From positions 116,816 through 180,815 of the forward strand of contig NZ_AMRM01000008.1 of NCBI RefSeq assembly GCF_000300335.1: a stretch of DNA of 64,000 bases, given 5' to 3'. This DNA comes from Nitratireductor pacificus pht-3B. GTDB lineage: Bacteria; Pseudomonadota; Alphaproteobacteria; Rhizobiales; Rhizobiaceae. Made by a program: the position numbers and the translations under genes. The notes beneath the pieces were generated by a model, which saw nothing but the letters and a program-made list of their open reading frames with translations, was not told the DNA's origin and ran no database searches. Numbering within the stretch: position 1 is the first letter of the stretch; each line of letters starts with the position of its first letter. This document shows, one piece after another, positions 31,974 to 41,461 of the stretch.

Positions 31974-32405
31974 ATGGCGATATCGGACTCGGAGCGCGCG
32001 GTGATTGCCCTGCTGCGGGAGAACGCGCGCATGTCGGTGTCGGAAATCGCCCGCCGCCTTGGCGTCTCGCGCTCGACGGCGCAAAGCCGGCTCGAGCGCC
32101 TCGAGCGCGGCGGAACGATCGCCGGTTACGCGGTGCGCCTGTCCGGCGAATATGATGCGGCTCAGATCCGCGCGCATCTTCTGGTGACGGTCTCGCCTAA
32201 ACTGTCGGGCGAGGTGATCGCCGCGATGGAGAAGCTGCCTTCCGTGCGGGCGCTTCATTCCGTGTCGGGTTCCTACGACATGATCATCGTCGTCGAGGCG
32301 CCGTCGGTGGCCGAACTCGACGCCGTCATCGACCGGATCGGCGCACTGAAGGGCGTCGATCGGACGATGAGCTCAATCATCCTGTCGACGCGGATCGACC
32401 GATAG
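31974..32405 (+). CDS. Lrp/AsnC-family transcriptional regulator
   Basis: A 143-residue feast/famine regulator: N-terminal winged helix (SERAVIALLRENARMSVSEIARRLGVSRSTAQSRLERLERGGTIAGYAV) and a C-terminal RAM ligand domain (VRALHSVSGSYDMIIVVEAPSVAELDAVIDRIGALKGV). A GAGAGAAG SD lies before ATG 31974. It is divergent from the saccharopine dehydrogenase-family gene, the usual arrangement for Lrp regulators controlling one amino-acid catabolic gene, with the ligand being its substrate or product. Confidence 0.92.
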   Translation: MAISDSERAVIALLRENARMSVSEIARRLGVSRSTAQSRLERLERGGTIAGYAVRLSGEYDAAQIRAHLLVTVSPKLSGEVIAAMEKLPSVRALHSVSGSYDMIIVVEAPSVAELDAVIDRIGALKGVDRTMSSIILSTRIDR

Positions 32406-32443
32406 GGCGCTTTGCGTCGGGTGGTGAGCCTCGCTGCCGATGC

Positions 32444-33082
32444 CTATTCGCGCAGCGCCTTCACCAGCCGCGCCGCGCGCCTGAGCGCCGTCAACAGCGT
32501 GCCGAGCGCGATGAGCCACAGGGCGATCGTCAGCACCTCGCCGCGGCCGCTCCACAGCGGCTCGAAGAGCGACAGCACGGCGGCGGCCGTGACCGCCGCC
32601 ATGCGGTGCGGCTTGGCCATCGGGCCGGAGAAATCCGCCGGCTGGCCGCAGGCGCGGCCGAGCTCGCGCACATAGGCGGTGAGGACGGCGAACCCCGCCG
32701 CCGCGAAGCCGAGCGCCGGCAGGCCGACGCCGTAGCCGAGCCCCACCAGGATCAGAATGTCGGCGATGCGGTCGGGGAACTCGTTCCAGAACGCGCCGTC
32801 GGGCGAGCCCTTGCCCGCCTCGACCGCCACCAGGCCGTCGAGCAGGTTGCACAGCAGGCGAAGCTGGACGCACACGGCGCCGAGGACGAGGAGGATCGCC
32901 CGCACCACGCCCTCCGCGCCGCCCGCCTGCCAGAAGGCGAGGCCGGCAAGCGCGGCGAAGCCCATGCTCGCCATGGAGATCTGGTTCGGCGTGACGGGAC
33001 TGGCGGCCAGCCAGCGCGTCAGGGTCTTCGCCCAGCCGGTGTCGCGGCTGGCCAGCGGCCGGCGGTTCTCGGTCTCGCTCAT
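32444..33082 (-). CDS. CDP-alcohol phosphatidyltransferase family protein with altered active-site motif
   Basis: A 212-residue membrane protein with about six helices. The family motif D-x2-D-G-x2-A-R-x8-G-x3-D-x3-D is present in spacing but not in all residues: the segment NLLDGLVAVEAGKGSPDGAF and its continuation WNEFPD read N-x2-D-G-x2-A-V-x8-G-x3-N-x3-D. So the first and third Asp are Asn and the Arg is Val, while the second and fourth Asp remain. The start overlaps the previous gene by four bases (ATGA). It is the last gene of a plsC-cdsA-membrane protein operon that makes and uses CDP-diacylglycerol. The alcohol acceptor is unknown. Confidence 0.8.
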   Translation of the reverse strand: MSETENRRPLASRDTGWAKTLTRWLAASPVTPNQISMASMGFAALAGLAFWQAGGAEGVVRAILLVLGAVCVQLRLLCNLLDGLVAVEAGKGSPDGAFWNEFPDRIADILILVGLGYGVGLPALGFAAAGFAVLTAYVRELGRACGQPADFSGPMAKPHRMAAVTAAAVLSLFEPLWSGRGEVLTIALWLIALGTLLTALRRAARLVKALRE

Positions 33083-33477
33083 GATCGGGCGCTCCAAAGC
33101 GTATAGGTGTAGAGGATGGCGTAGCAGGTGGCGACCGTCAGGGGCACGGCGATGGTCGCCAGGACTTCCGGCGTGCCGGCCAGGCTGTGGATGGCGTATA
33201 GAAGGGTCAGGGAGGTCATGCCCGCATAGAGCGGCGGCAGGACCAGCCCGGAAACGCCCGCGTGGCGGGCGACCAGCATCTCGATGAAACGCTTCAGGAA
33301 CAGGGTGATGACGGCCGAGAGCGACCCCTGGACGAGACCCGCCAGAAGCGGTCCGGGCATCGGGTGCGTCCGGTTGGCGAAGACCGCCCACGACCCCATG
33401 GCGAGGAAGGCGACGGCCATGTGGACGACGCTGCTTCCCGCCAGGCGGGCAAGCGCGCCGCTCACGTGGCCGACCAC
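33079..33477 (-). CDS. Small four-helix membrane protein in the phospholipid operon
   Basis: Not recognised as a named family. 132 residues with about four hydrophobic helices: VVHMAVAFLAMGSWAVFA, LLAGLVQGSLSAVITLFLKRFIEMLV, GLVLPPLYAGMTSLTLLYAIHSL and VLATIAVPLTVATCYAILYTYTLW. The second helix ends with Lys-Arg-Phe-Ile-Glu, a charged patch that could bind a head group. It overlaps cdsA by 16 bases and the CDP-alcohol transferase by 4, so production is coupled to the enzymes. A partner or membrane scaffold role is the simplest guess. Confidence 0.75.
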   Translation of the reverse strand: MVGHVSGALARLAGSSVVHMAVAFLAMGSWAVFANRTHPMPGPLLAGLVQGSLSAVITLFLKRFIEMLVARHAGVSGLVLPPLYAGMTSLTLLYAIHSLAGTPEVLATIAVPLTVATCYAILYTYTLWSARS

Positions 33478-34412
33478 CAGTAGCGGACCAGGTGGAAGAA
33501 GATCGGCGCCGAGAAGATCACCGAATCCAGCCGGTCGATGAAGCCGCCGTGGCCGGCGATCAGATGGCCCCAGTCCTTGACGCCGCGATCACGCTTGATG
33601 GCCGACATGACGAGGCCGCCGAAGAAGCCCATCAGGACGATGACCAGCGACAGCGCGCCCGCCTGGATGGGCGTGAAGGGCGTCATCCAGGAGAGCGCCG
33701 CGCCGAGCAGCGTGGCGCTGGCCGCGCCGCCGATAAAGCCTTCGACGGTCTTCGACGGCGACAGGTGGGGCGCGATCTTCGTGCGGCCGAGGAGCTTGCC
33801 CCAGACATATTGCAGCACGTCGCTCGACTGCACGACGACGACCAGGAAGGCGATGAGCAGCAGGTTGCGGCCCTCGAAGCCGGGGATCTGCAGCGTCAGC
33901 AGCGCCGGCACATGCGACACGCAGAAGACGCAGATCATCAGCGCCCACTGCACTTCGGCGACGCGCACGAGGAACCGGTCCGTGTCGCCGCGGAGCGCAG
34001 CGACGATGGGTAAAAGCAGGAAGGCGTAGACCGGGATGAAGATGGAATACATCCCATACCAGTCGATGAAGATCAGATAGTACTGGTAGGGCAGGACGAC
34101 GAAGAACGCGGCGGCCACCGCCCAGTGATCGCCGCGGCGCGTGTCGGTGAGGGTGACGAACTCGCGCAGCGCCGCGAAGGAGGCGAAGCCGAACAGAAGG
34201 ACGACCCCGATGCGGCCGAACAGGAGCGCGATGCCCATCAGGACGATCATCACCCACCAGGCTTTGATGCGGTCGTTCAGGTTCTCGATGACGGCGCTCG
34301 AACCGTCCGGGGACAGGCGACGCTGGAGCAGGAAGCCGGCGACGGAGGCCACGACGAGGATGGCCGCCAGTCCGGCGAGCAGCATGATGAGGTCGGGATG
34401 CGGTGCGGTCAT
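33462..34412 (-). CDS. cdsA: Phosphatidate cytidylyltransferase
   Basis: Makes CDP-diacylglycerol from phosphatidic acid and CTP in the inner membrane. The 316-residue protein has about eight helices and the CdsA signature near the C-terminus, SAIKRDRGVKDWGHLIAGHGGFIDRLDS, in which the usual Pro/Gly before GHGG is Ala. Other marks are QSSDVLQYVWGKLLGRTKIAPHLSPSKTVEGFIGG (about 195-230). The start ATG 34412 overlaps the plsC stop by four bases. This is probably a second, specialised CdsA, because the housekeeping gene usually sits between uppS and dxr, not in a plsC operon. Confidence 0.9.
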   Translation of the reverse strand: MTAPHPDLIMLLAGLAAILVVASVAGFLLQRRLSPDGSSAVIENLNDRIKAWWVMIVLMGIALLFGRIGVVLLFGFASFAALREFVTLTDTRRGDHWAVAAAFFVVLPYQYYLIFIDWYGMYSIFIPVYAFLLLPIVAALRGDTDRFLVRVAEVQWALMICVFCVSHVPALLTLQIPGFEGRNLLLIAFLVVVVQSSDVLQYVWGKLLGRTKIAPHLSPSKTVEGFIGGAASATLLGAALSWMTPFTPIQAGALSLVIVLMGFFGGLVMSAIKRDRGVKDWGHLIAGHGGFIDRLDSVIFSAPIFFHLVRYWWSAT

Positions 34413-35050
34413 TGCGTGTTGCTCCGCGTGTCGGGCGAGAGGGCGAGAAGCGCCTGCTCGGCGCGGGCGATGAAGGCGTCCTTCGCCTCGTCGGCTCCCA
34501 CATGCAGCGGCGCGCCGAAGGTGACGGTGCAGATCAGCGGGACGGGCACGAACTCGCCCTTCGGCATCACCCGGTTGAGATTGTCGATCCAGACGGGCAC
34601 CAGGTCGACCTCCGGTCGTGCCTTGGCCAGATGATAGATCCCGCTCTTGAAGGGGAGGAGGCGGGCGTCGGTCTCGTTGCGGGTGCCCTCGGGAAACACG
34701 ATCAGCGAAGCGCCGCTGTCCAGCGCCTCGGCCATCTGCGCGATCGGGTCGTCGGTCCGGCTCTCCCGGTTGCGGTCGATCAGCACGGCGTTGAACACGT
34801 CGCGGCCGATGAAGCGGCGAAGCGGCGACTTCAGCCAGTAGTCGGCGCCCGCCACCGGCCGCGTCCGGCGGCGCATCCGGTCGGGCAGCACGGTCCACAG
34901 CAGGATGAAATCGCCGTGGCTGACATGGTTCGCGAAATAGACGCGCTGGCGCTGAACCGGTTCGATCCCCTGCCAGACGGCGCGCACCGCCGTGATGAAG
35001 CGGGCGAACAGTATGATCGCCGCCCCGGCGATTCCTGCCACGAAATTCAT
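34409..35050 (-). CDS. plsC: 1-acyl-sn-glycerol-3-phosphate acyltransferase family protein
   Basis: Acylates lysophosphatidic acid to phosphatidic acid. The 213-residue protein has an N-terminal membrane helix (MNFVAGIAGAAIILFARFI), the catalytic HX4D box in ANHVSHGDFILLW (about 41-53) and the substrate motif VFPEGTRNE (about 117). It starts the four-gene minus-strand operon that continues with cdsA. The product, phosphatidic acid, is the direct substrate of that CdsA, so the operon can run PA to CDP-DAG to a phosphatidyl-alcohol. Confidence 0.92.
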   Translation of the reverse strand: MNFVAGIAGAAIILFARFITAVRAVWQGIEPVQRQRVYFANHVSHGDFILLWTVLPDRMRRRTRPVAGADYWLKSPLRRFIGRDVFNAVLIDRNRESRTDDPIAQMAEALDSGASLIVFPEGTRNETDARLLPFKSGIYHLAKARPEVDLVPVWIDNLNRVMPKGEFVPVPLICTVTFGAPLHVGADEAKDAFIARAEQALLALSPDTRSNTQ

Positions 35051-35180
35051 GGTTCCCCCGATGGTTGTGCGCGAAGCGGGCTTCGCTGCGATGTATATTC
35101 CGAGGCGGAGCGAAAGACCAAGCGATCTCTGCCCTGCGATCGCAAAGGGTGTGGGTAGTGGACAAACTATCCCATTGGTG

Positions 35181-35198
35181 GTGTCATCCGGGCGTTAC
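35181..35198 (+). promoter_or_regulatory. Candidate Pho box upstream of ugpB
   Basis: GTGTCAT and GCGTTAC, 4 bases apart, are an imperfect copy of the CTGTCAT-N4-CTGTCAC direct repeat bound by PhoB in rhizobia. It lies 63 bases before the ugpB start. ugp genes are known PhoB targets; the match here is weak in the second half-site. Confidence 0.4.
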
Positions 35199-35261
35199 AT
35201 AAGCCGACCAATAGAGACCGGTCTTCAACCCGGCGATTCAAGGTTAGTAGGGAGAACAAGG

Positions 35262-36584
35262 ATGAGATTGCGTACGGTGATTTCCGCAGCCGCAGTGCTG
35301 ACGGCGGTGCTTCCGGCCATGACCGGCATGGCGGCGGCGCAGACCGAGATCCAGGTCTGGCACGCCTTTTCCGGCCGGCTCGGCGAGCTGATCGACAAGC
35401 AGATCAGCGATTTCAACGCGAGCCAGGGCGACTACAAGGTCGTCGGCACCAACAAGGGCAACTACTCCGAGGCGCTGAATGCCGGCATCGCCGCCTTCCG
35501 CGCCGGCGAGCAGCCGCACATCCTGCAGGTCTTCGAGGTCGGCACGGCGACGATGATGGCCGCCAAGGGCGCCGTGAAGCCGGTCTACGAGGTGATGGCC
35601 GAATCGCAGGAGCCGTTCGACCCAAGCGCCTATCTGGCCCCCGTCGCCGGCTACTACACCACGGCCGACGGCCAGATGCTGTCGCTGCCCTACAATTCCT
35701 CGACGCCGGTCCTCTACATCAACAAGGATGCGCTGAAGGCCGCCGGGCTCGACCCCGAGACCAAGCCGGCCACCTGGCCGGAGGTCGAGGAGATCCTGGT
35801 CAAGCTCAAGGAAAGCGGCTCGGCCTGCCCGCTCACCACGGCGTGGCAGTCCTGGATCCACCTCGAAAATCTCGGCGCCTATCACGACGCTCCCTTCGCC
35901 ACCAAGTCGAACGGCTTCGAAGGCACCGACACCGAGCTGGTGTTCAACGGCGATCTCCAGGCGAAGCACATCGGCAAGATGGCCGAATGGGCGAAGAACG
36001 GCCTGTTCAGCTATTCCGGCCGCCGCAACGAGGGCGGCGCGCGCTTCCGTTCGGGCGAATGCGCCCTGTTCACCGAATCCTCGGCCGGCTATGCCGGCGT
36101 CAAGGCGGAAGCCGCCTTCGAGTTCGCCGTCACCAACCTGCCCTACTGGCCGGATGTCGAGGGCGCACCGCTCAACACCATCATCGGCGGCGCCTCGCTC
36201 TGGGTCATGTCCGGGCATGAAGCCGAGGAATATGCCGGCGCGGCCAAGTTCCTGACCTATCTGTCGAGCGCCGAGGTCCAGGCGCAGTGGCACCAGGACA
36301 CGGGCTACCTGCCGATCACCACGGCGGCCTACGACCTGACCAAGGAACAGGGTTTCTACAACGAGAATCCCGGCACTGACGTCGCCATCCTGCAGATGAC
36401 CGGCAAGGCGCCGACCGCCAATTCGAAGGGCATCCGCCTCGGCAATTTCGACCAGGTCCGCACCATCATCGACGAGGAGCTGGAAGCGGTCTGGCAGGGC
36501 CAGAAGGACGCCAAGGCGGCGCTCGACGAAGCCGTCTCGCGCGGCAACGAGCTGCTGCGCCGCTTCGAGCAGGCCTCCCGCTGA
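35262..36584 (+). CDS. ugpB: sn-Glycerol-3-phosphate ABC transporter, substrate-binding protein
   Basis: Periplasmic binding protein for glycerol 3-phosphate. 440 residues with a signal peptide (MRLRTVISAAAVLTAVLPAMTGMAAAQ). UgpB-specific blocks are visible: VWHAFSGRLGELIDKQISDFNASQGDYKVVGTNKGNYSE, GEQPHILQVFEVGTATMMAAKGAVKPV, LPYNSSTPVLYINKDALKAAGLDP, LTTAWQSWIHLENLGAYHDAPFATK, GECALFTESSAGY and GIRLGNFDQVR. The start is fixed by the GGGAG SD before ATG 35262. First gene of ugpBAEC; a strong hairpin follows the stop. Confidence 0.95.
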   Translation: MRLRTVISAAAVLTAVLPAMTGMAAAQTEIQVWHAFSGRLGELIDKQISDFNASQGDYKVVGTNKGNYSEALNAGIAAFRAGEQPHILQVFEVGTATMMAAKGAVKPVYEVMAESQEPFDPSAYLAPVAGYYTTADGQMLSLPYNSSTPVLYINKDALKAAGLDPETKPATWPEVEEILVKLKESGSACPLTTAWQSWIHLENLGAYHDAPFATKSNGFEGTDTELVFNGDLQAKHIGKMAEWAKNGLFSYSGRRNEGGARFRSGECALFTESSAGYAGVKAEAAFEFAVTNLPYWPDVEGAPLNTIIGGASLWVMSGHEAEEYAGAAKFLTYLSSAEVQAQWHQDTGYLPITTAAYDLTKEQGFYNENPGTDVAILQMTGKAPTANSKGIRLGNFDQVRTIIDEELEAVWQGQKDAKAALDEAVSRGNELLRRFEQASR

Positions 36585-36591
36585 CGGACAG

Positions 36592-36629
36592 GATCCGCGG
36601 CCGGCATGCCAACCGGCCGGCCGCGGATC
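36592..36629 (+). terminator. Intercistronic hairpin between ugpB and ugpA
   Basis: GATCCGCGGCCGG (36592-36604) pairs perfectly with 36617-36629 around a 12-base loop, with no U-run. Such stems after binding-protein genes usually protect the upstream mRNA and lower expression of the permease genes. Confidence 0.65.
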
Positions 36630-36658
36630 GCCGAGCTTAGCCCAAGCCAAGCCCCGCC

Positions 36659-37540
36659 ATGGAAAAACGCGTCACCTTCGACAACCGGCTGCTGCCCTAT
36701 CTGCTGCTCGCGCCGCAGCTGCTGGTGACGATCGTCTTCTTTTTCTGGCCGGCCGGCCAGGCGCTCTACCAGTCGCTGCTCCTGCCGGACCCTTTCGGGC
36801 TCAGCGCGCGCTTCGTCTGGTTCTCGAATTTCGAATATCTGCTGGGCGACCGGTATTATCTCCAGTCGTTCATGACGACCGCCGTCTTCACCTTCTTCGT
36901 GACGCTGGTCTCCATGGCGGTGGCGCTGCTGTTCGCCGTGATGGCGGACCAGGTCATCAAGGGATCGGGCGCCTACAAGACGTTGCTGATCTGGCCCTAT
37001 GCGGTGGCGCCGGCGGTGGCGGGCGTGATGTGGCTGTTCATGTTCCAGCCCTCGATCGGCGTGCTCGCCTACCACATGCGGGCGATGGGCATTCCCTGGG
37101 ACCCCGTGCTCAACGGCAGCCATGCCATGACGCTGGTCATCGCCGCGGCGGCGTGGAAGCAGGTGAGCTACAATTTCCTGTTCTTCCTGGCGGGCCTGCA
37201 GGCGATCCCGAAGAGCCTGATCGAGGCAGCCGCGATCGACGGGGCGGGCCGATGGCACCGCTTCCGCACCATCATCTTCCCGCTGCTCTCGCCGACCACC
37301 TTCTTCCTGCTGGTGGTCAACATCGTCTACGCCTTCTTCGAGACCTTCGGCATCATCCACACCATGACCGCGGGCGGGCCCGGCCAGTCGACCACCATCC
37401 TGGTCTACAAGGTCTTCTCCGACGGCTTCGTCGGGCAGGATCTCGGCTCGTCGGCGGCGCAATCGGTCATCCTGATGGTCGTCGTCGGCGTGCTGACCGT
37501 CATCCAGTTCCGCTACATCGAGCGGCGCGTGCATTACTGA
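36659..37540 (+). CDS. ugpA: sn-Glycerol-3-phosphate ABC transporter, permease UgpA
   Basis: A 293-residue inner-membrane permease with six helices. It starts with a first helix [29 protein letters not shown] and keeps the EAA loop ([28 protein letters not shown], about 183-210) that docks the ATPase. The [21 protein letters not shown] stretch is characteristic of UgpA. It lies 74 bases after ugpB and 12 bases before ugpE. Confidence 0.95.
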   Translation: MEKRVTFDNRLLPYLLLAPQLLVTIVFFFWPAGQALYQSLLLPDPFGLSARFVWFSNFEYLLGDRYYLQSFMTTAVFTFFVTLVSMAVALLFAVMADQVIKGSGAYKTLLIWPYAVAPAVAGVMWLFMFQPSIGVLAYHMRAMGIPWDPVLNGSHAMTLVIAAAAWKQVSYNFLFFLAGLQAIPKSLIEAAAIDGAGRWHRFRTIIFPLLSPTTFFLLVVNIVYAFFETFGIIHTMTAGGPGQSTTILVYKVFSDGFVGQDLGSSAAQSVILMVVVGVLTVIQFRYIERRVHY

Positions 37541-37552
37541 GGAGCGGAGCGG

Positions 37553-38389
37553 ATGGTCGAGAGAAGAGGCTGGGGAATGATCGCGATGCATCTGGTGCTG
37601 ATCGCCGGCATCCTGATCTTCTGCTTCCCGATCTATCTCACCTTCGTCGGCTCGACGCTGACGCATTTCGAGATCATCCGACCGCCCATGCCGCTGCTGC
37701 CGGGGCCGCATTTCGTCGACAACTACACCCAGGCGCTGGGCTCGGGCATCAACGCTCCCGTCGGGCGGATGCTGTTCAACTCCTTCGTCATGGCGATGGG
37801 CATCGCCGTCGGCAAGATCGCCATCTCGATCCTATCGGCCTATGCCATCGTCTATTTCCGCTTTCCCTTCCGCATGCTGGCCTTCTGGGCGATCTTCATG
37901 ACGCTAATGCTGCCGGTCGAGGTGCGCATCGTGCCGACCTACGAGGTGGCGGCCTCGCTCGGCCTGCTCAACTCCTATACGGGCCTGATCCTGCCGCTGA
38001 TCGCCTCGGCGACGGCCACCTTCCTGTTCCGCCAGTTCTTCATGACCGTGCCGGACGAGCTGGTGGAGGCGGCGCGCGTCGACGGGGCGGGGCCGCTGCG
38101 CTTCTTCAAGGACATCCTGCTGCCGCTCTCGGTGACCAACATCGCGGCGCTGTTCGTCATCCTGTTCATCTATGGCTGGAACCAGTTCCTCTGGCCGCTG
38201 CTCATCACCACCAGGCCGGAGATGAACACCATCGTGATGGGGCTGAAGCAGATGATGCCGACCGCCGACGACTACGGCAACTGGCCGGTGACCATGGCCG
38301 CCGCGACCCTGGCGATCCTGCCGCCGGTGGCCGTCGTGGTGTTCATGCAGCGCCTGTTCGTCAAGGGTCTCGTCGAGACCGAGAAATAG
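37553..38389 (+). CDS. ugpE: sn-Glycerol-3-phosphate ABC transporter, permease UgpE
   Basis: A 278-residue inner-membrane permease with six helices, partner of UgpA. Marks: [41 protein letters not shown] near the N-terminus, EAA loop [26 protein letters not shown] (about 168-193) and [28 protein letters not shown] near the C-terminus, all UgpE-like. It is followed after 16 bases by ugpC. Confidence 0.95.
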   Translation: MVERRGWGMIAMHLVLIAGILIFCFPIYLTFVGSTLTHFEIIRPPMPLLPGPHFVDNYTQALGSGINAPVGRMLFNSFVMAMGIAVGKIAISILSAYAIVYFRFPFRMLAFWAIFMTLMLPVEVRIVPTYEVAASLGLLNSYTGLILPLIASATATFLFRQFFMTVPDELVEAARVDGAGPLRFFKDILLPLSVTNIAALFVILFIYGWNQFLWPLLITTRPEMNTIVMGLKQMMPTADDYGNWPVTMAAATLAILPPVAVVVFMQRLFVKGLVETEK

Positions 38390-38405
38390 AAGGACCGGGC
38401 CGCGC

Positions 38406-39639
<1,234 letters not shown>

Positions 39640-39779
39640 CGCGCGAACTCTGTGATAAATCCCACGCGATCCTTGTCTGGGGTTTCTATTCGCTCTTCTC
39701 GGCAGGCACGGTATGGGAGAAGAGCGTTGCCCCGCTTCACGAGCACGGGTCTATCTCTTCGTTTTTCCGCGTTTATGCG

Positions 39780-39805
39780 GCCGTCAGGTGATTCCAGCTG
39801 ACGGC
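39780..39805. repeat. Intergenic palindromic repeat GCCGTCAG / CTGACGGC
   Basis: GCCGTCAG and CTGACGGC form an 8-bp stem with a 10-base loop; the flanking CAAAACGCT is part of the same unit. From memory this repeat is common between genes in Mesorhizobium-like genomes and may act as a terminator. Sequence 39640-39780 before it holds no gene that I can support. The adjacent MITE begins 9 bases further on. Confidence 0.5.
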
Positions 39806-39813
39806 AAAACGCT

Positions 39814-40082
39814 CTAGGGTCAGGACCTATTAATCTTGCTTGATTGGTATGAGTCAGTTTGTCCGGGGAGGAGGCGCAAGCCTGCAGGAAACCACCCGGT
39901 TTTCAAAGGCTTGCACCGCTCTCCCCGGGCAAACTGGCCATATCCCGAAGGGACGGATGATGGACTTCGAACTGCCGCGTCGAGCCGCTTGGACGGGCGC
40001 AAAACCCGTCCTGCGCATCTCTCCTTGCATTTCCGTGTCCATCATCCGCCAATCAAGCAAGATTAATAGGTCCTGACCCTAG
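39814..40082. mobile_element. MITE with 34-bp perfect terminal inverted repeats
   Basis: A 269-bp non-coding element. Left end 39814-39847 and right end 40049-40082 are exact reverse complements, both starting CTAGGGTCAGGACC. CTAG or TA at each end fits the target duplication of IS5/IS427- or IS630-like transposases. The interior is built of nested hairpins: CAGTTTGTCCGGGGAG with its near-complement at about 39921-39936, GCAAGCCT/AGGCTTGC, GACGGG/CCCGTC and GGATGATGGAC/GTCCATCATCC. It has no transposase, so it would need one supplied in trans. Confidence 0.88.
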
Positions 40083-40357
40083 TTCAGCCGCTCGACGAGC
40101 GTGATCGTGACGCCGTCGCCTGCCCGCTTGCCGATCGCCTTGAGCAGGTCCGCCTTGAGAGGTAGCTTGTGCCGGCCTTCGCCGAGGGCCATGAACGAGC
40201 TCTGGAAGGGCGTGCCGTCGGCCTTCGCCCGGACCTTCACGAGGCCCCGTGTCGCAAAGAACTCAGCGGAATCGGGCCAGATCACGTAGGTCCAGCCGCC
40301 CTTGGCGGTGCTCTTTTCGATCGTTGCTTCAAAAGATGTGTCGAGTGTGCGTTGCAT
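40079..40357 (-). CDS. DUF1905 domain protein
   Basis: A 92-residue protein of the DUF1905 family (small beta-barrel, function unknown). Family pattern: [84 protein letters not shown]. The stop codon TAG lies within the terminal CTAG of the MITE. The protein still has the family's normal length, so if the insertion touched it, it removed little. The ATG at 40357 is followed by the expected first strand. Confidence 0.87.
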   Translation of the reverse strand: MQRTLDTSFEATIEKSTAKGGWTYVIWPDSAEFFATRGLVKVRAKADGTPFQSSFMALGEGRHKLPLKADLLKAIGKRAGDGVTITLVERLN

Positions 40358-40580
40358 CGTCGTCCTCCAGGATTGCTACATCTCAAGGACGTATGATCAG
40401 CGGCTTTTCCGACACAATGACGGAAGTTCTTTCATCGTGCCGGGGGGGGAGGGGCCCCATTTATGGCGCTGCAGAAAGCAGGCCTGTAGGAAGTATCCGA
40501 TCTGGCCGCGCATTCCATCGAGCGCCGGGGACGATTCGTGATAGAAGGCCCGAAACGTTCGAGACCCAGCCAGCATTCTC

Positions 40581-41439
40581 ATGACCGATCCAGTTTTCCA
40601 CTTCGACTATGCCGCCTCGCCGGATGGCCGCGCCGAAGTTGCCCGTCTGATCCTCGACACCTTCGCCGTCGACGTGACGCCCCTCGACCGGCTGAGTCAC
40701 GACCCGAGTGTCGTTTCCTTCGGCTGGTGGCACGGCGCTGAGCTGATCGCCAATGTCAGCCTCTACCGGCGGGCGCTGTGGCTGCAGGGAAGGAAGGTCG
40801 AGGCGTTCGGCGTCCAGTCCGTCGCGGTGCGGCCCGCATGGCGCGGCCGGGGCCTTTTCCGTGACCTAATGGCGCGGGCGCTCGCCCATGCCGATGCGCG
40901 GGCGGAGTTGGTGGTCCTCACCACCGGAACGCCTGAGCTCTACATTCCCTTCGGCTTCCGCCAGGTCCGCGAGACCTCCTTCGCCGGGCCGCTGACGCCC
41001 GCAGGCGCGCGCGGCGCATCGCCGCCTGTCGCTCGATGCGGAGCCGGACGTGGCGCTGATGCGCGATCTCTTCGCCCGCCGGGCGCCTGCCTCGCTGGTC
41101 TGTGGCGCCTGCGATCATCCGGCCCTGTTCTTCCTCAAGGCCGGCGAGGACCCGTCGATCGCCCTGATGCATCTGCCCGGTCTCGACGCGCTTGTGGCGG
41201 TCCGGTGCGAGCGGGAGCGCGTGCTGACCCTGCTCGACGTCGTCGCGCCCGCAATTCCCTCCGCGGCCGGGATCGCCGCGGCGCTTGGCGGCGGGTTCGA
41301 CACCTTGCGCGCGTTCATCACGCCCGACCGGCTGGCCTGGCGTCCGGCGGAGGCGATCCCCGAGGACACCGGATGTATGGCGCGCGGACCATACCTGCCG
41401 GAGGGGCAAGACTTCATGTTGACGCCCATGAAGGTCTGA
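40581..41439 (+). pseudogene. GNAT family acetyltransferase, frameshifted
   Basis: The first frame (40581 to about 41010) encodes the GNAT core: FGVQSVAVRPAWRGRGLFRDLMARAL with motif A, ELVVLTTGTPELYIPFGFRQ. After FAGPLTP the reading becomes nonsense. The other frame picks up at about 41020 (RLSLDAEPDVALMRDLF) and continues to LTPMKV at 41439, a plausible C-terminal domain. The break lies in a GCGCGCGCGGCGC run near 41000-41020, where loss or gain of bases is easy. Either a real frameshift or a sequencing error; repaired, the protein would be about 285 residues. Confidence 0.75.
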
Positions 41440-41461
41440 TGCCGCAGTCTTTCCGGCGCGG

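Noticed and set aside
39814..40082. Short frames inside the MITE (76-78 residues)
   Set aside because: They read through the hairpins, begin or end in the terminal repeats and have no family resemblance.
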